Shown: one piece after another, positions 43,440 through 55,793 of the stretch
Layout of the letters: every line of letters begins with the position of its first letter
How positions within the stretch are numbered: position 1 is the stretch's first letter
Source: Platynereis dumerilii
Lineage: Eukaryota; Annelida; Polychaeta; Phyllodocida; Nereididae
Assembly: GCA_026936325.1 (NCBI GenBank)
Contig: JAPTHN010000011.1
Location: 25,150,501 to 25,214,500 of the forward strand
Length of the DNA stretch: 64,000 nt
Direction of reading: 5' to 3'
The notes under the pieces: generated by a model
Database searches by the model: none
The model's input: the letters and a program-made list of their open reading frames with translations, nothing else
What the model was told of the DNA's origin: nothing
Made by a program: the position numbers and the translations under genes

Positions 43440-45990
43440 AGTCACAACTTCCGAGGGGAGTAGCAAAAAAAGTAGGCTGAATGCGAATATTCTCATATCA
43501 AAAATATGTATTACTACTTGTAAACATTATTTCTGCGGTTTTTTAGAAAAGTGGATGGAAGAGTTTTTTTGCTACAAGGTCTAAAATATAAAATGATGGT
43601 CAATTTGTAGTATTTTTACGGATTCCGTCAATAGCCGTGTCACAGCTTCCGAGGGATGTAGCAGAAAAAGTAGGCTGAATGTGAACCTTCTCATATCAAC
43701 AATCTGTGTTGATATTTGTAAACATTGTTTATGCAGTTTTTTAGAAAACTGGATATAACAGTTTTTTTCCTACAGGGCCTCAAATAGACAATGAGCGTCA
43801 ATTTTCCATTATTTTTACTGATTCCGTCAATAGCCTATCACAACTTCCGAGGGATGTAGCAGAAAAAGTAGGCTGAATGCGAACCTTCTCATTATCAAAA
43901 ATCTGTTTTACTATTTGTAAACATTATTTCTGCAGTTTTTTAGAAAAGTGGATGGAACGGTTTTTTTCCTACAGGGCCTCAAATAGACAATGAGAGTCAA
44001 TTTTCCATTATTTTTAGCGATTCAGTCAATAGTCGTGTCACAACTTCCGAGGGATGTAGCAGAAAAAGTAGGCTGAATGTGAATATTCTCATATCAAAAA
44101 TCTGTTTTACTATTTGTAAACATTATTTCTGCAGTTTTTTAGAAAAGTGGATGGAACAGTTTTTTTGCTACAGGGCCTCAAATAGAAAATGAGCATCAAT
44201 TTTCCATTATTTTTACTGATTCCGTCAATAGCCTATCGCAACCTCCGAGGGATGTAGCAGTAAAAGTAGGCTGAATGCGAACCTTCGAATTATCAAAAAT
44301 CTGTTTTACCATTTGTAAACATTATTTATGCAGTTTTTTAGAAAAGTGGATGGAACAGTTTTTTTCCTACAGGGCCTCAAATAGACAATGAGCGTCAATT
44401 TTCCATTATTTTTAGCGATTCCGTCAATAGCCGTGTCACAACTTCCGAGGGATGTAGCAGAAAAAGTAGGCTGAATGCGAACCTTCTCATTATCAAAAAT
44501 CTGTTTTACTATTTGTAAACATTATTTCTGCAGTTTTTTAGAAAACGGATGGAACAGTTTTTTTCCTACAGGGCCTCATATAGACAATGAGCGTCAATTT
44601 TCCATTATTTTTAGCGGTTCCGTCAATAGCCGCGTCACAACTTCCGAGGTATTGATTTGATTTGATTTGATTTATTTATTCAAAATAACAACATATGAAC
44701 AATACAAAAACAATGGGAGTTTAAGTAAAAATTACAACGTAACTCCCACTAACTGGCAGAATTAAACATTTTCAAATTAGTTATAAAATTCTTGATTGAC
44801 ACTGAATTAATAGTTCTTTCATCTAAATTATTCCATTTATTTACAATTCGCCGTTTTCCAATCACTGGGTAAAATACCATCACGTAAGGATTGATTATAC
44901 ATTCTGGAAAGGGGATCAACAATATGTGCAATAATTTTCTTTAAAAAATACACTGTGATACCATCAGGACCTGGGGATGAATTGTATGTAGCAAAAAAAG
45001 TAGGCTGAATGCGAACCTTCTCATTATCAAAAATCTGTTTTACTATTTGTAAACATTATTTATGCAGTTCTTTTTGAAAAGTGGATGGAACGGTTTTTTT
45101 CCTACGAGGCCTCATATAGACAATGAGCGTCAATTTTCCATTATTTTTACTGATTCCGTCAATAGCCGTGTCACAACTTCCGAGGGATGTAGCAGAAAAA
45201 GTAGGCTGAATGCGAACCTTCAAATTATCAAAAATCTGTTTTACTATTTGTAAACATTATTTATGCAGTTTTTTAGAAAACTGGATTGAACAGTTTGATT
45301 GCTACCAGGCCTCAAATAGAAAATGAGCATCCATTTTCCATTATTTTTTCTGATTCCGACAATAGCCGTGTCACAACTTCCGAGGGGTGTAGCAAGAAAA
45401 GTAGGCTGATTGCGACAATTCTCATAATCAAAAATATGTTTTACTATTTGTAAACATTATTTCTGCAGTTTTTTAGAAAACTGGATGGAACAGTTTTTTT
45501 CCTACAGGGCCTCAAATAGAAAATGAGTGTCAATTTTCCATTATTTTTACTGATTCCGTCAATAGCTTATCACAACTTCCGAGGGATGTAGCAGAAAAAG
45601 TAGGCTGAATGCGAACCTTCTCATTATCAAAAATCTGTTTTACTATTTGTAAACATTATTTATGCAGTTTTTTAGAAAACTGGATGGAACAGTTTTTTTC
45701 CTACAGGGCCTCAAATAGACAATGAGCGTCAATTTTCCATTACTTTTAGGGATTCCGTCAATAGCCGTGTCACAACTTCCGAGGGGTGTAGTAAAAAAGT
45801 ATCATGAAGTGCCCCATTTGTAATTTCACAAATTTGTTTCAATATTTGTTGACATTATTTATGCAGATTTTCATAAAGGTTAATGGAGCCATTTTCATTT
45901 ACCATGAGTTCTTCAGACCAGCAATGAGCTCCGAATTTTCAATTTTCACTTTGATTTCAACTTTGAAACCATCACAAGTTTAGAGGGGTG
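43440..45990 (+). repeat. Satellite of about 198 bp, about 12 copies, LINE-interrupted
   Basis: The phrase CACAACTTCCGAGGGATGTA begins units near 43446, 43643, 43845, 44043, 44242, 44440, 44637, 45174, 45377, 45572 and 45775, and a decayed one near 45978. Each unit continues with AGTAGGCTGAATGCGAAC and CTATTTGTAAACATTATTT. Copies are highly similar except at the two edges, as expected from homogenisation in the middle. Confidence 0.95.
44648..44985 (-). mobile_element. 5'-truncated LINE end inserted in the satellite
   Basis: On the minus strand a short frame (44931-44749) reads GKRRIVNKWNNLDERTINS, the C-terminal LINE block usually written RVVNxWNxLP. It ends in a tandem tail (AAATC)n at 44648-44675. 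Satellite sequence resumes near 44982 with GTAT present at both junctions. Confidence 0.8.
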
Positions 45991-46820
45991 TAGAGAAAAA
46001 AAATATTGTGAGCAATCTCCTTTGTTTTATAGATTTAAGTAGCTAAAGACCTAAATAACAATTACCGAAAATATGAAAAACCTGACTGCAAGTTTATTTT
46101 TCGAGTCACCTGTAGCCCTTGGCCTTAAAGATTGATTTAATCCATCCATACATTATACTAGCATATGACAAGTCCAAGAAATGCCCCGGATACTTGTGTT
46201 TTGATATATCTGTCACAGATTCTATCAAATTTGACAGTTGACTATGAAAAACCTTTTCTCAAAATTAACAGTTATTGTTTGGTGGTGTTAGTTCTATAAT
46301 CAGCAGATTCTTACATATTTTTATTTCATGTCTAACTGCTAAAATCAAACATAGTAACAAACCATGTATAACAGTTTGTGATCAATTGGAATTGGTCATA
46401 TGACTTTGGAATAGACTCCCACTGGTTTTGTATTTCTTCAAAATATGCAAATACTGTAAAAGAGAAAATATTTTGCATGGCAAAACATTATCAAAATAAG
46501 TGAGATGCACAAGGTCAACTATTGCATTTGCACCATATCTGTGTGTTATTTGCAAAATGGCTCTTCTTCTGCAATCTCCAAATTCAAATTGCATACGCTT
46601 GTATTGTCTTATAGGGTATTATTGTTATACATACGCGTGTTTGGCCTGGCCTTTTCTGAAACTTTCCTGGCATTTAGAACTGCGCTTTATGGATAGACTC
46701 TACGGTAAGGTTTCATGATCAAAGTTTGCTCCAGACCAAAGTATGGACCCTGAGATTAACTTCCCGATACCTGCAGCAACTTGTCTTCATTGTCCTGAGG
46801 AAGTCCTCAAGGCTTCCTGA
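45991..46820. other. Unannotated stretch
   Basis: No gene recognised; short frames on both strands around 46382-46718 overlap and show no domain. Confidence 0.4.
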
Positions 46821-46825
46821 TCTCT

Positions 46826-46930
46826 TCAGCATCCCTGGAAGCATCCCTTGAAGCATCTCTGGAAGCATCTCTGGAAGCATCCCTGGAAGCATCCCTGGAA
46901 GCATCCCTGGAAGCATCCCTGGAAGCTTCT
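46826..46930 (+). repeat. 12-bp minisatellite
   Basis: GGAAGCATCCCT (variants with TCT) is repeated about nine times. Frames across it are artefacts. Confidence 0.9.
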
Positions 46931-47170
46931 GCACTGCAGACAGCTTCCAGAATGTTCCAGAAGTATTGCTGAAGGAATGCTGAATGTGCAGAAGGCATTG
47001 AGGGAACAGTGCAGAAATTGTCAAGAAGTTATAAGGAAGGGTTAGGAGCATAATAATAAGTGGCCCGATGTGACCCGCTGTGTTTTGGCCAGTTGTGCAC
47101 GTCGGAGTTTACAACACTGGAGCTAAATAATAAGGCACTCAGCACTCAGAGGTCTCACGAAGAGCCAAGA

Positions 47171-47470
47171 CAGCACACAGAACCCTTTATACTCCCTCTT
47201 CCCCCACTTTCCCCAATTTGGTCCCCGCTTATTCCTCCTGGCCCCGACTTACCACCACATACCCACTTGCCCCGACTTACCCCCTCTTCTACCCCCTTCT
47301 ACCCCCACTTAGCCCCAATTCCCCCACTCGCCCCGCTTCCCCTGCTTGCCCTGCCTCCCTCCACGTCCCACCCATTTACCCGACTTTCCCCCTCTTTCCC
47401 CCAGTTCCCCCACCTAACCTCCTCCTTTCCCCCAATTTCCCCATGCACCTTTCTCTCTCACTACCCCTAT
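47171..47470 (+). repeat. Pyrimidine-rich low-complexity tract
   Basis: C/T-rich sequence with loosely repeated ACTTACCCCC/TTCCCCCA phrases. The proline-rich frame here is a composition artefact. Confidence 0.7.
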
Positions 47471-48292
47471 CAGGGTCGCTTGATTTAAATTCAAATGATT
47501 TAAATCATGATTTAAATTAGTGATTTTTTATTAATGATTTAAATTCAAAAGCACAATATGTTAGAAAACTGCAAATAGTTTGTGTAGAAATGCTATAATG
47601 CATCAGTTGACACCTTCACACTTGAATTTGTAAGGAATTACAGCTAGGATGCAGTTAGCAGTGTGGTTTTTGGCTTACTTTCATCCAGTTTTATATGCAA
47701 TCCAATATCTCCTCTGTTATGCACCAAATTCCTAATCTCATGCCAAAAGTATCACGCATTAAACAATCAAACAACAATAGCAAACAATAGTCATTATAAA
47801 ATGCTGTTTCTGCGGTCATCGTTAGTAATTTCAATCATTCATTTGCTCCAAAATATGAAATTCTATGTAGAGTGGCTCTCCAACTATTCAAAAATTGTGA
47901 CTTTGGAATAGGATCAAACCCTGTTAGGTCTCTTTTGAAAGCCAAGTAAAACTTTTCCTGCTTCATTGGTCAATAGAAGACCAAAAAAATTGACAAAATT
48001 CCGAACTTGATTTGATGTAAAGTTCATATTCTGAGGGAATTTGTTCAGCTGGAAAAATGAAAAAATATGAACGATCTACAACTTGAATTTCAATTTGATT
48101 ACAAGACTTTTGGGGAGTGATATAAAAAATAAAAAGAGGTTATCATTTATCATGACTTTAAGTTTATTGAAAACCGTCATATTTGAAAAAATACGATAGC
48201 TTGATTTGAATCCATTTTAAATAAAAAAAATCTGATTTAAATCAAATAAATCCAATTTTTTAGATTTAAATCGGATTTTTTTTTCAACCCTG
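47471..48292. mobile_element. Non-autonomous hAT with ATTTAAATC arrays
   Basis: It begins CAGGGTCGCTTGATTTAAAT and ends TTCAACCCTG. The flanking 8-mers are ACCCCTAT (47463-47470) and GCCCCTAT (48293-48300), one mismatch. Both subterminal regions are arrays of GATTTAAAT. No transposase frame is seen. Confidence 0.85.
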
Positions 48293-49120
48293 GCCCCTAT
48301 TGAACAGCATTTTCTTATGTTGGCGTACCCCATAGGGTTGGGGATGTGACCTGTCATGAGGCCTGCATGACGACATCAATGCCGAATTTGCTGAAGATAA
48401 TGGTCATGTTGCTGTGTTATGGACCATTCATTGTCAGCCTTTTCCAGGTCTTCTGCCATACAGTCCAGTGTACCTGAGCCTCTGCCAGAGCCGAGGGAGG
48501 GCTACGTTTGTGCAAAAATGCAATAAACCAATGTGCAGCAACCTATGAGGGTGTTGGATAATGATAGTGTATACAGAAGTGCTGAAAAAGATCATTTAAT
48601 ACTTATTATATATCTGCCTACAATGACACTTCCAGTTTTTTCCCTTGTGACAACTTGAGGTTGATTAATTCAATGGCTGTAAGTTGTAAGTAATTATAAC
48701 AAAATGAACAAACTTCAAGATAGAATGTTCTCTCCAATACTCAGAAAACCAGAAATGGCTAATCACATTGAACCTGCAACAGCACAATTTGCAGGAATTA
48801 TAATTTTAGTTGTGTTACACAGACAGTTTGCCATGTACATGTTTCAAAGACTTTAATTCACTGAACAATCAATACATCTGGACAATTGTAATACCATGCA
48901 CTATTGTCATTATTATTGATCCTTCAACTAAACTGGTGCTTTCTTATACAGGCCATTATGGCTGGGATGACTGCCAAAGAAAGGCCTGTTATCAATCAGA
49001 AACTCATTTGGATTTGTCTGTGGTGTTATTTTATGTCTGTGGTGTAACAACACATTTTCTTATTGAGTTTTATGATGCAATAATGTACACTCAGGAAGTA
49101 CAATATACAGACACTAACTT
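48293..49120. other. Unannotated stretch with an unrecognised 104-codon frame
   Basis: A frame at 48810-49124 (+) has no domain I recognise. The phrase GTCTGTGGTGTTA...GTCTGTGGTGTAAC near 49017-49050 recurs near 56870-56900, suggesting a dispersed repeat rather than a host gene. Confidence 0.35.
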
Positions 49121-49121
49121 A

Positions 49122-49178
49122 TAGACGGGACGTAGAGCCGCAGGCTCGCCGAGCGAAGCGAGGCGTCCCGTCCCTTAT
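49122..49178. repeat. GC-rich hairpin
   Basis: GACGGGACG and CGTCCCGTC are inverted around CGCCGAGCGAAGCGAGGCG, giving a stem-loop in an AT-rich setting. Function unknown. Confidence 0.65.
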
Positions 49179-49439
49179 GACAAACATGTGTGGATCCAGA
49201 TCAGATGGTTCAATAAAAAATTTTGATTCAGACATCCCATAATATGATCCTTACTCTTTTTTCTCGTCACGTACGAACGTGACAACGTCGGCAAATTTGT
49301 TTCTTTTATAAATTGTTTGTTTGTGTCTTGATAAATAAAAAAATCTGAACAATCCTGATAGAACTCTGTTAAAACAAACTGTTTTTACCAGTAGGATTCT
49401 CTCGGAGGTTTTATTCGTGAATTTTCGCCATTCTCGGCA

Positions 49440-49552
49440 ATCCGTTGACAACCATAGTGACGTCATCTGTGACGTCATCGATGCACGATCGGGTGGCCGG
49501 GTTTCGCGTGACGTCATCATTTCGATCAAATAATTTCCCGCGCCCTGCAGAA
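49440..49552 (+). promoter_or_regulatory. CRE-rich candidate promoter with E2F-like site
   Basis: TGACGTCA occurs three times, at about 49460, 49471 and 49510, each the perfect CRE palindrome bound by CREB/ATF factors. TTTCCCGCGCC, an E2F-type site, follows at about 49534. CpG density is high for this window. An inverted pair GTCACGT/ACGTGAC lies upstream at 49265-49282. The region precedes an ATG and a strong splice donor. It could be bidirectional. Binding is inferred from motif only. Confidence 0.55.
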
Positions 49553-49577
49553 ATGTGTGTGTGCAACAGGATTGAAC

Positions 49578-49611
49578 ATGTTGAAGACACGACGCTACCT
49601 ATGCTCTCAAG
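49578..49611 (+). CDS. Candidate first coding exon
   Basis: ATGTTGAAGACACGACGC starts a frame MLKTRRYLCSQ that ends at TCTCAAG, followed by GTAAGA, a near-perfect donor. An upstream ATG at 49553 starts a different frame (MCVCNRIEHVED) to the same donor, so the true start is open. No downstream exon is identified in the window and I do not recognise the product. Support is the promoter-like context and donor. Confidence 0.35.
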
Positions 49612-49799
49612 GTAAGAACAGCGCCAAACACGTAGTAAAATCGAGACAACTTGCAACATTGGTAGGTCAGCTGCTGGAGCAGGTGTTCTGTCTTAGACTC
49701 AGTTCTAGCATGGACGATCGTCGTCAAAATTCTCACAAAAATGGCACCAAAACACCACAAAAACTTGATATGCAAAATGGCTAATCTATCCGTGATCAG

Positions 49800-50877
49800 T
49801 ATGTGTAGGCTCTTTCTACTGTGTGACCTGCAGATGCTGACGAAGTTCAACTGTTCTCGATGTTGTCCAAAATGGGTGGGACTCAACATGGACGAGCGCC
49901 GATATCATATTACGGCAGGAGGTACAGGGGTTGCTCTAGGCCCCCAGAAACCAACAGTTACAGTAGCTTACAGTCGCCCCCCCCCCCCCCTCCCAGGCCT
50001 CTGTATCCTGTAACCACACCAGTGCCTAGTACGGTAAATTATAAAAGCCCTATATTCAGTGCCCCCCTCAGGTCAAAAATTATCTTTATGGTTACAGAAA
50101 TTCGTTTTCTTCTGTCAATCACTTTGCATGGTCAGGGTGAAGTTCTGTCATAAATTACAGCACAACCAAGGCTTTGTACCAAATAATATGGGCAATATCC
50201 TTGTTTTAAAAATATAGCAACGGCAGATCCATGATTTTTTAATGAAGGGAGAGGGTGTACTAAATAGCAGCAAAGGGAAATCAAAATCATCTAATGATTA
50301 TTAAATGGTAGAGCACAACGAAGCCTATTGTTTTTCATGAGTATTATGATGATAAAATTCATGATTGGTAGGCCTACTGTCATAAAAAACGTTGGCCCTA
50401 CGGATTTTAGTCTGCAGTATTTTGTAGGCCAGAATTATTCTCATGCCTGCTAAACAAAGGGTTTCATCAAATATCTAATCATTGCGGCGCACTGCGAGTC
50501 AAGACTACCAAGTTTTATTCAGGAGATGCCCTTACTGAAACAATAATTTCAAAGGAAATTTAGGCCCCCCTCTGTACACACCACTACTGCACTAGTTCTT
50601 CACCAAGTTTTAAAATTATAATAGGCCTATATCAATTTTTTAAAATATGTTTGAGAGTCAATTATAAAAAAGCATAACCAGTTGACTTCTACTTAGCTTA
50701 ATTCTCACCATGGATACTTGAACATAGGCGTATAGAATATATGCATTATTCTATAATTATGCAAAAATAACATAAAGTATTTACCTTCACTAAGACTCCA
50801 TAGCCATGATGCAGAGAACTGTCTCTCATATCAAGACATCTTGAACTGAATGACCAACACCAAAACGGCCCTAGTTA
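49800..50877. other. Unannotated stretch
   Basis: Includes a C run near 49977-49992. No gene or clear element. Confidence 0.35.
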
Positions 50878-51100
50878 TATACCATTCAAAGTGTTCAACG
50901 AGTGTCATCTTGATTGCAATTGCCTGAGGTCCTGCCACATTTTAAAAAAAATGCTCACCTAATAGCAATCAGCTTTGGCAGGTTACATACCATTCAAACT
51001 GATTAACTAGTGTCATCTCAATTGCAATTGCCTGAACTCCTGCCAACTTTGAAAGGACAGCTCACCTGATTGCAATCAGCTTTGACAGTTCACCTGAACT
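50878..51100 (+). repeat. Diverged tandem duplication, about 107 bp
   Basis: Two units start with TACCATTCAAA and share GTGTCATCT, ATTGCAATTGCCTGA and GCAATCAGCTTTG in the same order (50880 and 50987), with moderate divergence. Confidence 0.75.
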
Positions 51101-52270
51101 TGTGTCACATTAGATATCCAATTAAGTTGATTACATATAATAGGTGACAAATTAATTTCAATCTGACAGATCAATTCCCTGAGTGGTGTTAGGCTACTAC
51201 TAAGCCTGATTGTCAACAGTTTTTTAAGATGATCACAAATGGGTGTCAACTGTCAAAATGAAAGGCCCTATTAATCAAGTGAATTAAAGAAACAGTAGTA
51301 TGGACGATTCATATAATCATATAATAATGGTATTATTGATTATCGATATAAAAACAACTGTTAAAACTGTCACACTTTCTATTTGTTTTGTTATAATTTT
51401 TATATCTTTTAGCTACTGAGCATCCTCATTTAAAAGTTTTGTTTCTGTAATTGATTGTTAGCAACAATTGGACAAATTGGACAAATTACACCAATCATTA
51501 ATTAATGTTGTAATTGAAACATAATATTATAATTATGATTTCAGACAGAAAAAGTCATAGGCCTATCTGAATGAAGACCACTGTATGAGGAGGAGCTTTC
51601 AGGTAAAAGTGACCACAGGGGCTTCTGAACCAAGTTTGTGCAAATACATTATAGAATATAATAAAGGGAAATCACGAAATTCTGACATCACTCCATTCAA
51701 GCTGCTATTTCGTCAATTCAGTCAACAATTGACAACCCATACTTGATACCATAAATCATTAGGGTGTCAGACATCTACTGTGTAAATTTCATACCTGTGC
51801 AGTGTAAATTGGCTTCAGAGGGAGGTCCTGAACAGCTGAATTCATTAACAAACAAGGATTACGATTATGGTTGGGAACCGTGGTGTTTATCACTCTTGAC
51901 GTCATGTACTGTTGTCATAGCAGCTGAACTTAAAAGGCAGAACCAGGGTGCGGAACAGGACGGGATGCTTGGGACAGCATTTGATGTGTCTGAATTGACA
52001 GTTGGACACAGCTTCACAACCGTTGCACATAAATGGCATACCCCTTTATAGAAAGCTCAGACAATTATCTGTTCTTGAAAAGCCTTCAGTTCTCCGTAGT
52101 CCTAGCTATTCATGTTTGATTTTAATTAATCATTTTTCAATCTTTCGATTTATAAATTGATTAATCAGTCACACAAATTCACACTACTGATAAATAGACC
52201 TAATACTAGGTATAAAACAATATGTGCATCGATCTTTGGAACCATATATAGAGTTTATAGGGCCTACAGG
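51101..52270. other. Unannotated stretch
   Basis: An unrecognised 95-codon frame lies at 51764-52051. No other structure is seen. Confidence 0.35.
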
Positions 52271-52275
52271 CTTAT

Positions 52276-52345
52276 GAGTGAGTGAGTGAGTGAGTTTGTG
52301 TTTTACGCCCCATCAGCACCGGTGTGGGCTATTTAGAGGCAACCC
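52276..52345 (-). mobile_element. SINE 3' end with (CTCA)n tail
   Basis: On the plus strand GAGTGAGTGAGTGAG is followed by TTTTACGCCCCATCAGCACC and GGGCTATTTAGAGGC, matching the block at 22505-22580. Read on the minus strand it ends GGGGCGTAAAAC...(CTCA)n. Confidence 0.65.
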
Positions 52346-52882
52346 TACAGGCTAATGAAATAAGATTTATAATCATCAATTGTGTGGTAAGAAAATCTTT
52401 AAAAGGGATCAAATCCTGCTGCCATAGTTATACTTTTGGCAAATGTAGTACCAAGGAAGTATTTTTAATCTTTGATAGTACGGAAAAAGATAACAGGAAA
52501 TTGTATTGTCACCACTGATCATTAGGGGAGCTGTTGCAGGGAAGAGCTCACCCAGTTTTCTGATCAAGGGAGTTCAGCTCCCCCCCCCCCCCCCCCTCCC
52601 ACTTACGTCACCTCTGTGGGACACAAATAGTAGTACTGTCAATTACAGACGAAAGTCTTTGTGAAATCCAAAATTCCAATGGCGTCGTTATTGCAGTTAT
52701 AAATATATGTCAAATCAATGTTAAAGATCTGTATAAACACTGCCAAATTTCAAGAAAAAATTTGATTATGCAGCATATGCCATGAATTAAAAAAATACAA
52801 ACATTTAGGCCTACAATAATTGTCACTAAAATACTTGTCTAAAGTCAGAACTCCACAAAACTCAAAACTGCAGTCAAAACGG

Positions 52883-53095
52883 CTAGGGGGGCACTGGAGA
52901 TTTTTTTTTAAATTTATAAATAATTTCTAGGTCAGTTTTGGTGAAATAATAAATTCTTATTTCTGGTAGGAGTTTTTCTTAAGAAGGCGATGCTTGATTT
53001 AGGAATGAATATTCAGGGACTTCACGCGCCTGAAATAAATAAAATTTTATGGCCACCGTTACCGTGAAATAAATAATTATTGTATAGCCCCCCTA
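52883..53095 (-). mobile_element. Inverted partial copy of the 6330 element
   Basis: On the minus strand it shows repeated AATTATTTATTTC-type words, the AAGCATCGCC region and a terminal GGGGGG run, in the order seen at 6580-6839. Confidence 0.7.
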
Positions 53096-54330
53096 TAGAC
53101 AAAAACGGCTACAGACAAAAATGGCTACAGACAAGAACACCTAAGACTTTGACTGTCTTTCAAAAACTGCTACAGCAAATTTTCTGATTGCATGCCATTT
53201 TAAAAACGGCTATTGACCATTACCAAAATGGCATTGTTCAATTTACTTTGTCTCGAAATTGAGAGAGAAGAAACATGGATAAAACAGTTTTAGAGCCTCT
53301 GAACTTCTGAAGTGCTCTGAACTTAATTAGCATTGATTGGCATCCAGTTTGTCCCTTACAGATGATTGAATTATTACAAAGTACAAAGAGATTCTGCTCA
53401 CCTGCTCACAGTCAGCAGTGAGCGATCAGTGCAATGAATACATGTATGTAGGCCTGTGCCTACTTGCTACGTTTGATATTAGCTGAGTGATGATCTGTTG
53501 TCCCTAAATGCAACAGATGAAGCAAAAATGCTATGTATTTAGTGTGTACAGAATATTAGAATCAAGTATCAATTAAATCGCCTGTTATGATTTGGGGGTC
53601 TGTGGAATTCATAGACCTGGGTGAATTTCATTGACTGACCTCCATGACTGAAAGCACAAGGGTAATCTGAATTATGAAGTCTTCATTGCCATTCTGGATT
53701 GCCTAGAATTGACTGAGCTATTTTGAAATAATATGATTTGAATTATCTTGGAAGTGATGAATTATTACCTGTTAATTACCTAACTAAGGCCTAACATATA
53801 TATATATATATATATAGGATTTTATTAACATAAAAAAAGCAGTACATTTGCATTGTAGGAATAATTAATTTTTTTATTTGATTTTATTCAGCCTGCATTG
53901 GAGAGAACATAATTAAAGAATAAATAAAGAGATAAAAAGACACTAATCAATTTAATAAATATAGAGACACTAATCAATGTGAAATTGTATTTTAAAAATT
54001 GTAGGCCTAATTGTAATTTTAAAAACTGGTGTTTTTTTTTGCCATTTTCTGGTCGAAAAAAATATCTGAATCTCTCTCTGGACATACTCTTACTCGTCCG
54101 GACATAGGCCAAGGGAGATTGATTTTTGAATACTATTAAGCAGGAGCTATCAGGCAGAATATATTTGTATGCATTCTGTCATTCTGATTTACCCCTAATT
54201 GTCAATTTGTCAAGATTGCTCTTCAGCTGTCAGCACAGATAAACACAATAGCATTTGACTGAATGGGGTGAAATGACCTCCTGAAGGTGTCAAAAGAAGC
54301 AGAGCATATTGAATTGCAATCAAGATTGTT
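53096..54330. other. Unannotated stretch
   Basis: Contains a (TA)n microsatellite at 53795-53816. No gene is recognised; the frame at 53888-54112 (-) lacks any domain. Confidence 0.35.
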
Positions 54331-54469
54331 TAATTGCATCATGTTCTCCGTGACTTAAAAGCATTGCTAATTGCTCTCTGTCTTAGCCCAGTTAGCTGCC
54401 TTGTGGCTTGGCTGGCTATTGGCAGCCTTGGTCAACGTCCTGCTCCGTCCCATGTGCTAGTCCGGGTTT

Positions 54470-54587
54470 TAAAGTTCGTGACGTCATTGTCACTGTCATG
54501 GCGGCCAGGAGGGAAGACGGCTCGCATTTTGGATGAATAAAGCAGAAATACAATCATTGTAGACGTTTTTTGGAGACAGACCTTAAG
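54470..54587 (+). promoter_or_regulatory. CRE-containing candidate promoter and first exon
   Basis: TTCGTGACGTCATTGTC at about 54475 contains a perfect CRE. Just downstream ATGGCGGCCAGGAGGGAAG, in a good initiation context, opens a 12-codon frame (MAARREDGSHFG) that then stops. CTTAAG followed by GCAAGT at 54587-54588 fits the rare GC-AG donor consensus. This could be the 5' part of the spliced unit at 55257-55855. Confidence 0.35.
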
Positions 54588-55256
54588 GCAAGTTGTGATA
54601 TGAGTCATATTCTAAGGCTGTGGTATATTTTTGTTTATGTAAACGCCCATTATTGAAGAATTGTGGCAAAACTTCCCTCATCTTGACAACTGTCAAATCC
54701 CAATCATAATCGTAATGCAGTTGAGAAACATATTCTTGAACTTTGAACTCACAACAGTGGTGCTGTGGTTGTCGCACAGGGATGATATTTTGCACAATTG
54801 TTTTCTAGGTTCTGTTACACATTATTCTATGATATGACGCTCCTATCTTTATAAATTTTCCCCCAAAAGCAGTTTTCTTGACAGCATGTTGTTTTTGCGT
54901 GAATTCCCTTTATATTATAATATGTTAATGTCATGTACATTGGTTGAGAAACCCCTGTGTAAATGACTACTTTAACACATATAAGACTATTTCATTGCTG
55001 TGGCTGATCAAAATCGATTGCAGAAGTTCTCATTTAAGCTGACTTCTCTATAGACTTTTCTTGCTGTCTGCTTAATTATGGATATGATGATGTGTCACAT
55101 CATGTGTGGTAGTTATCTACTCTTTTGTAACTTATATCTGATTCACCAGTAAATTAGTTTTAATAGCAAATAAAATTTAATGTTGTTCTCATGTTTTCCA
55201 CTGTTTTTTTTTTAATAAAAAAAAAAATTTATTCAGCTTTGTATTTTTTTTTTCAG

Positions 55257-55354
55257 TTTGACGTACACAATGCAGCCCGACATTATGGTTTTACATTGTC
55301 TGGACTCTGGAGGCAAAGAACTTAAAATGAAGACATCAAAAATGCAGATACCCG
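55257..55354 (+). CDS. Candidate exon of a small spliced gene, first coding part
   Basis: A long T tract ending TTTTCAG precedes it. An ATG at 55270 opens 28 codons (MQPDIMVLHCLDSGGKELKM...) before CCCG and a GTAATT donor. Joined to 55794 the frame continues to a stop, giving 49 residues, basic and without a recognised domain. Evidence is the agreement of acceptor, donor and phase; no homology is recognised. Confidence 0.3.
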
Positions 55355-55793
55355 GTAATTATCGCATGTCGAGTGATAGTGTCAACTAGGCCAGCTGTCG
55401 ATGTAAAAAAAAAGTTTGGTACTTGAGAAAAAATGACTCAAATGAATCTTGAGCTTCCAATCTTTCTTTTGCCTATTGAAGTCTGTCAAAAAAGCCCATT
55501 TTTAGTAATTTTAGAACAAAATTATCAAAGTTTCTCACAGTTCTTGTTTACCAGTGACAGATGGCTAAGTGCACTGGTCTCGACCCTAGGCTAGCATGAA
55601 AATTTTTTTTAAAAGTTAAATTTACATCAAATTTGTAGACTTTTCAGTTTATCCATGTAGTTTGAACTTAAGTTATTTTGAAATTTTCTGGTGAAATGGC
55701 ACAAATTGGTACTGCGACTCAAATAGTGGTTTGGCTTATTATATATATATATATATATATGTGTTTATTTAACATACTAAATTTTTTTTTCAG

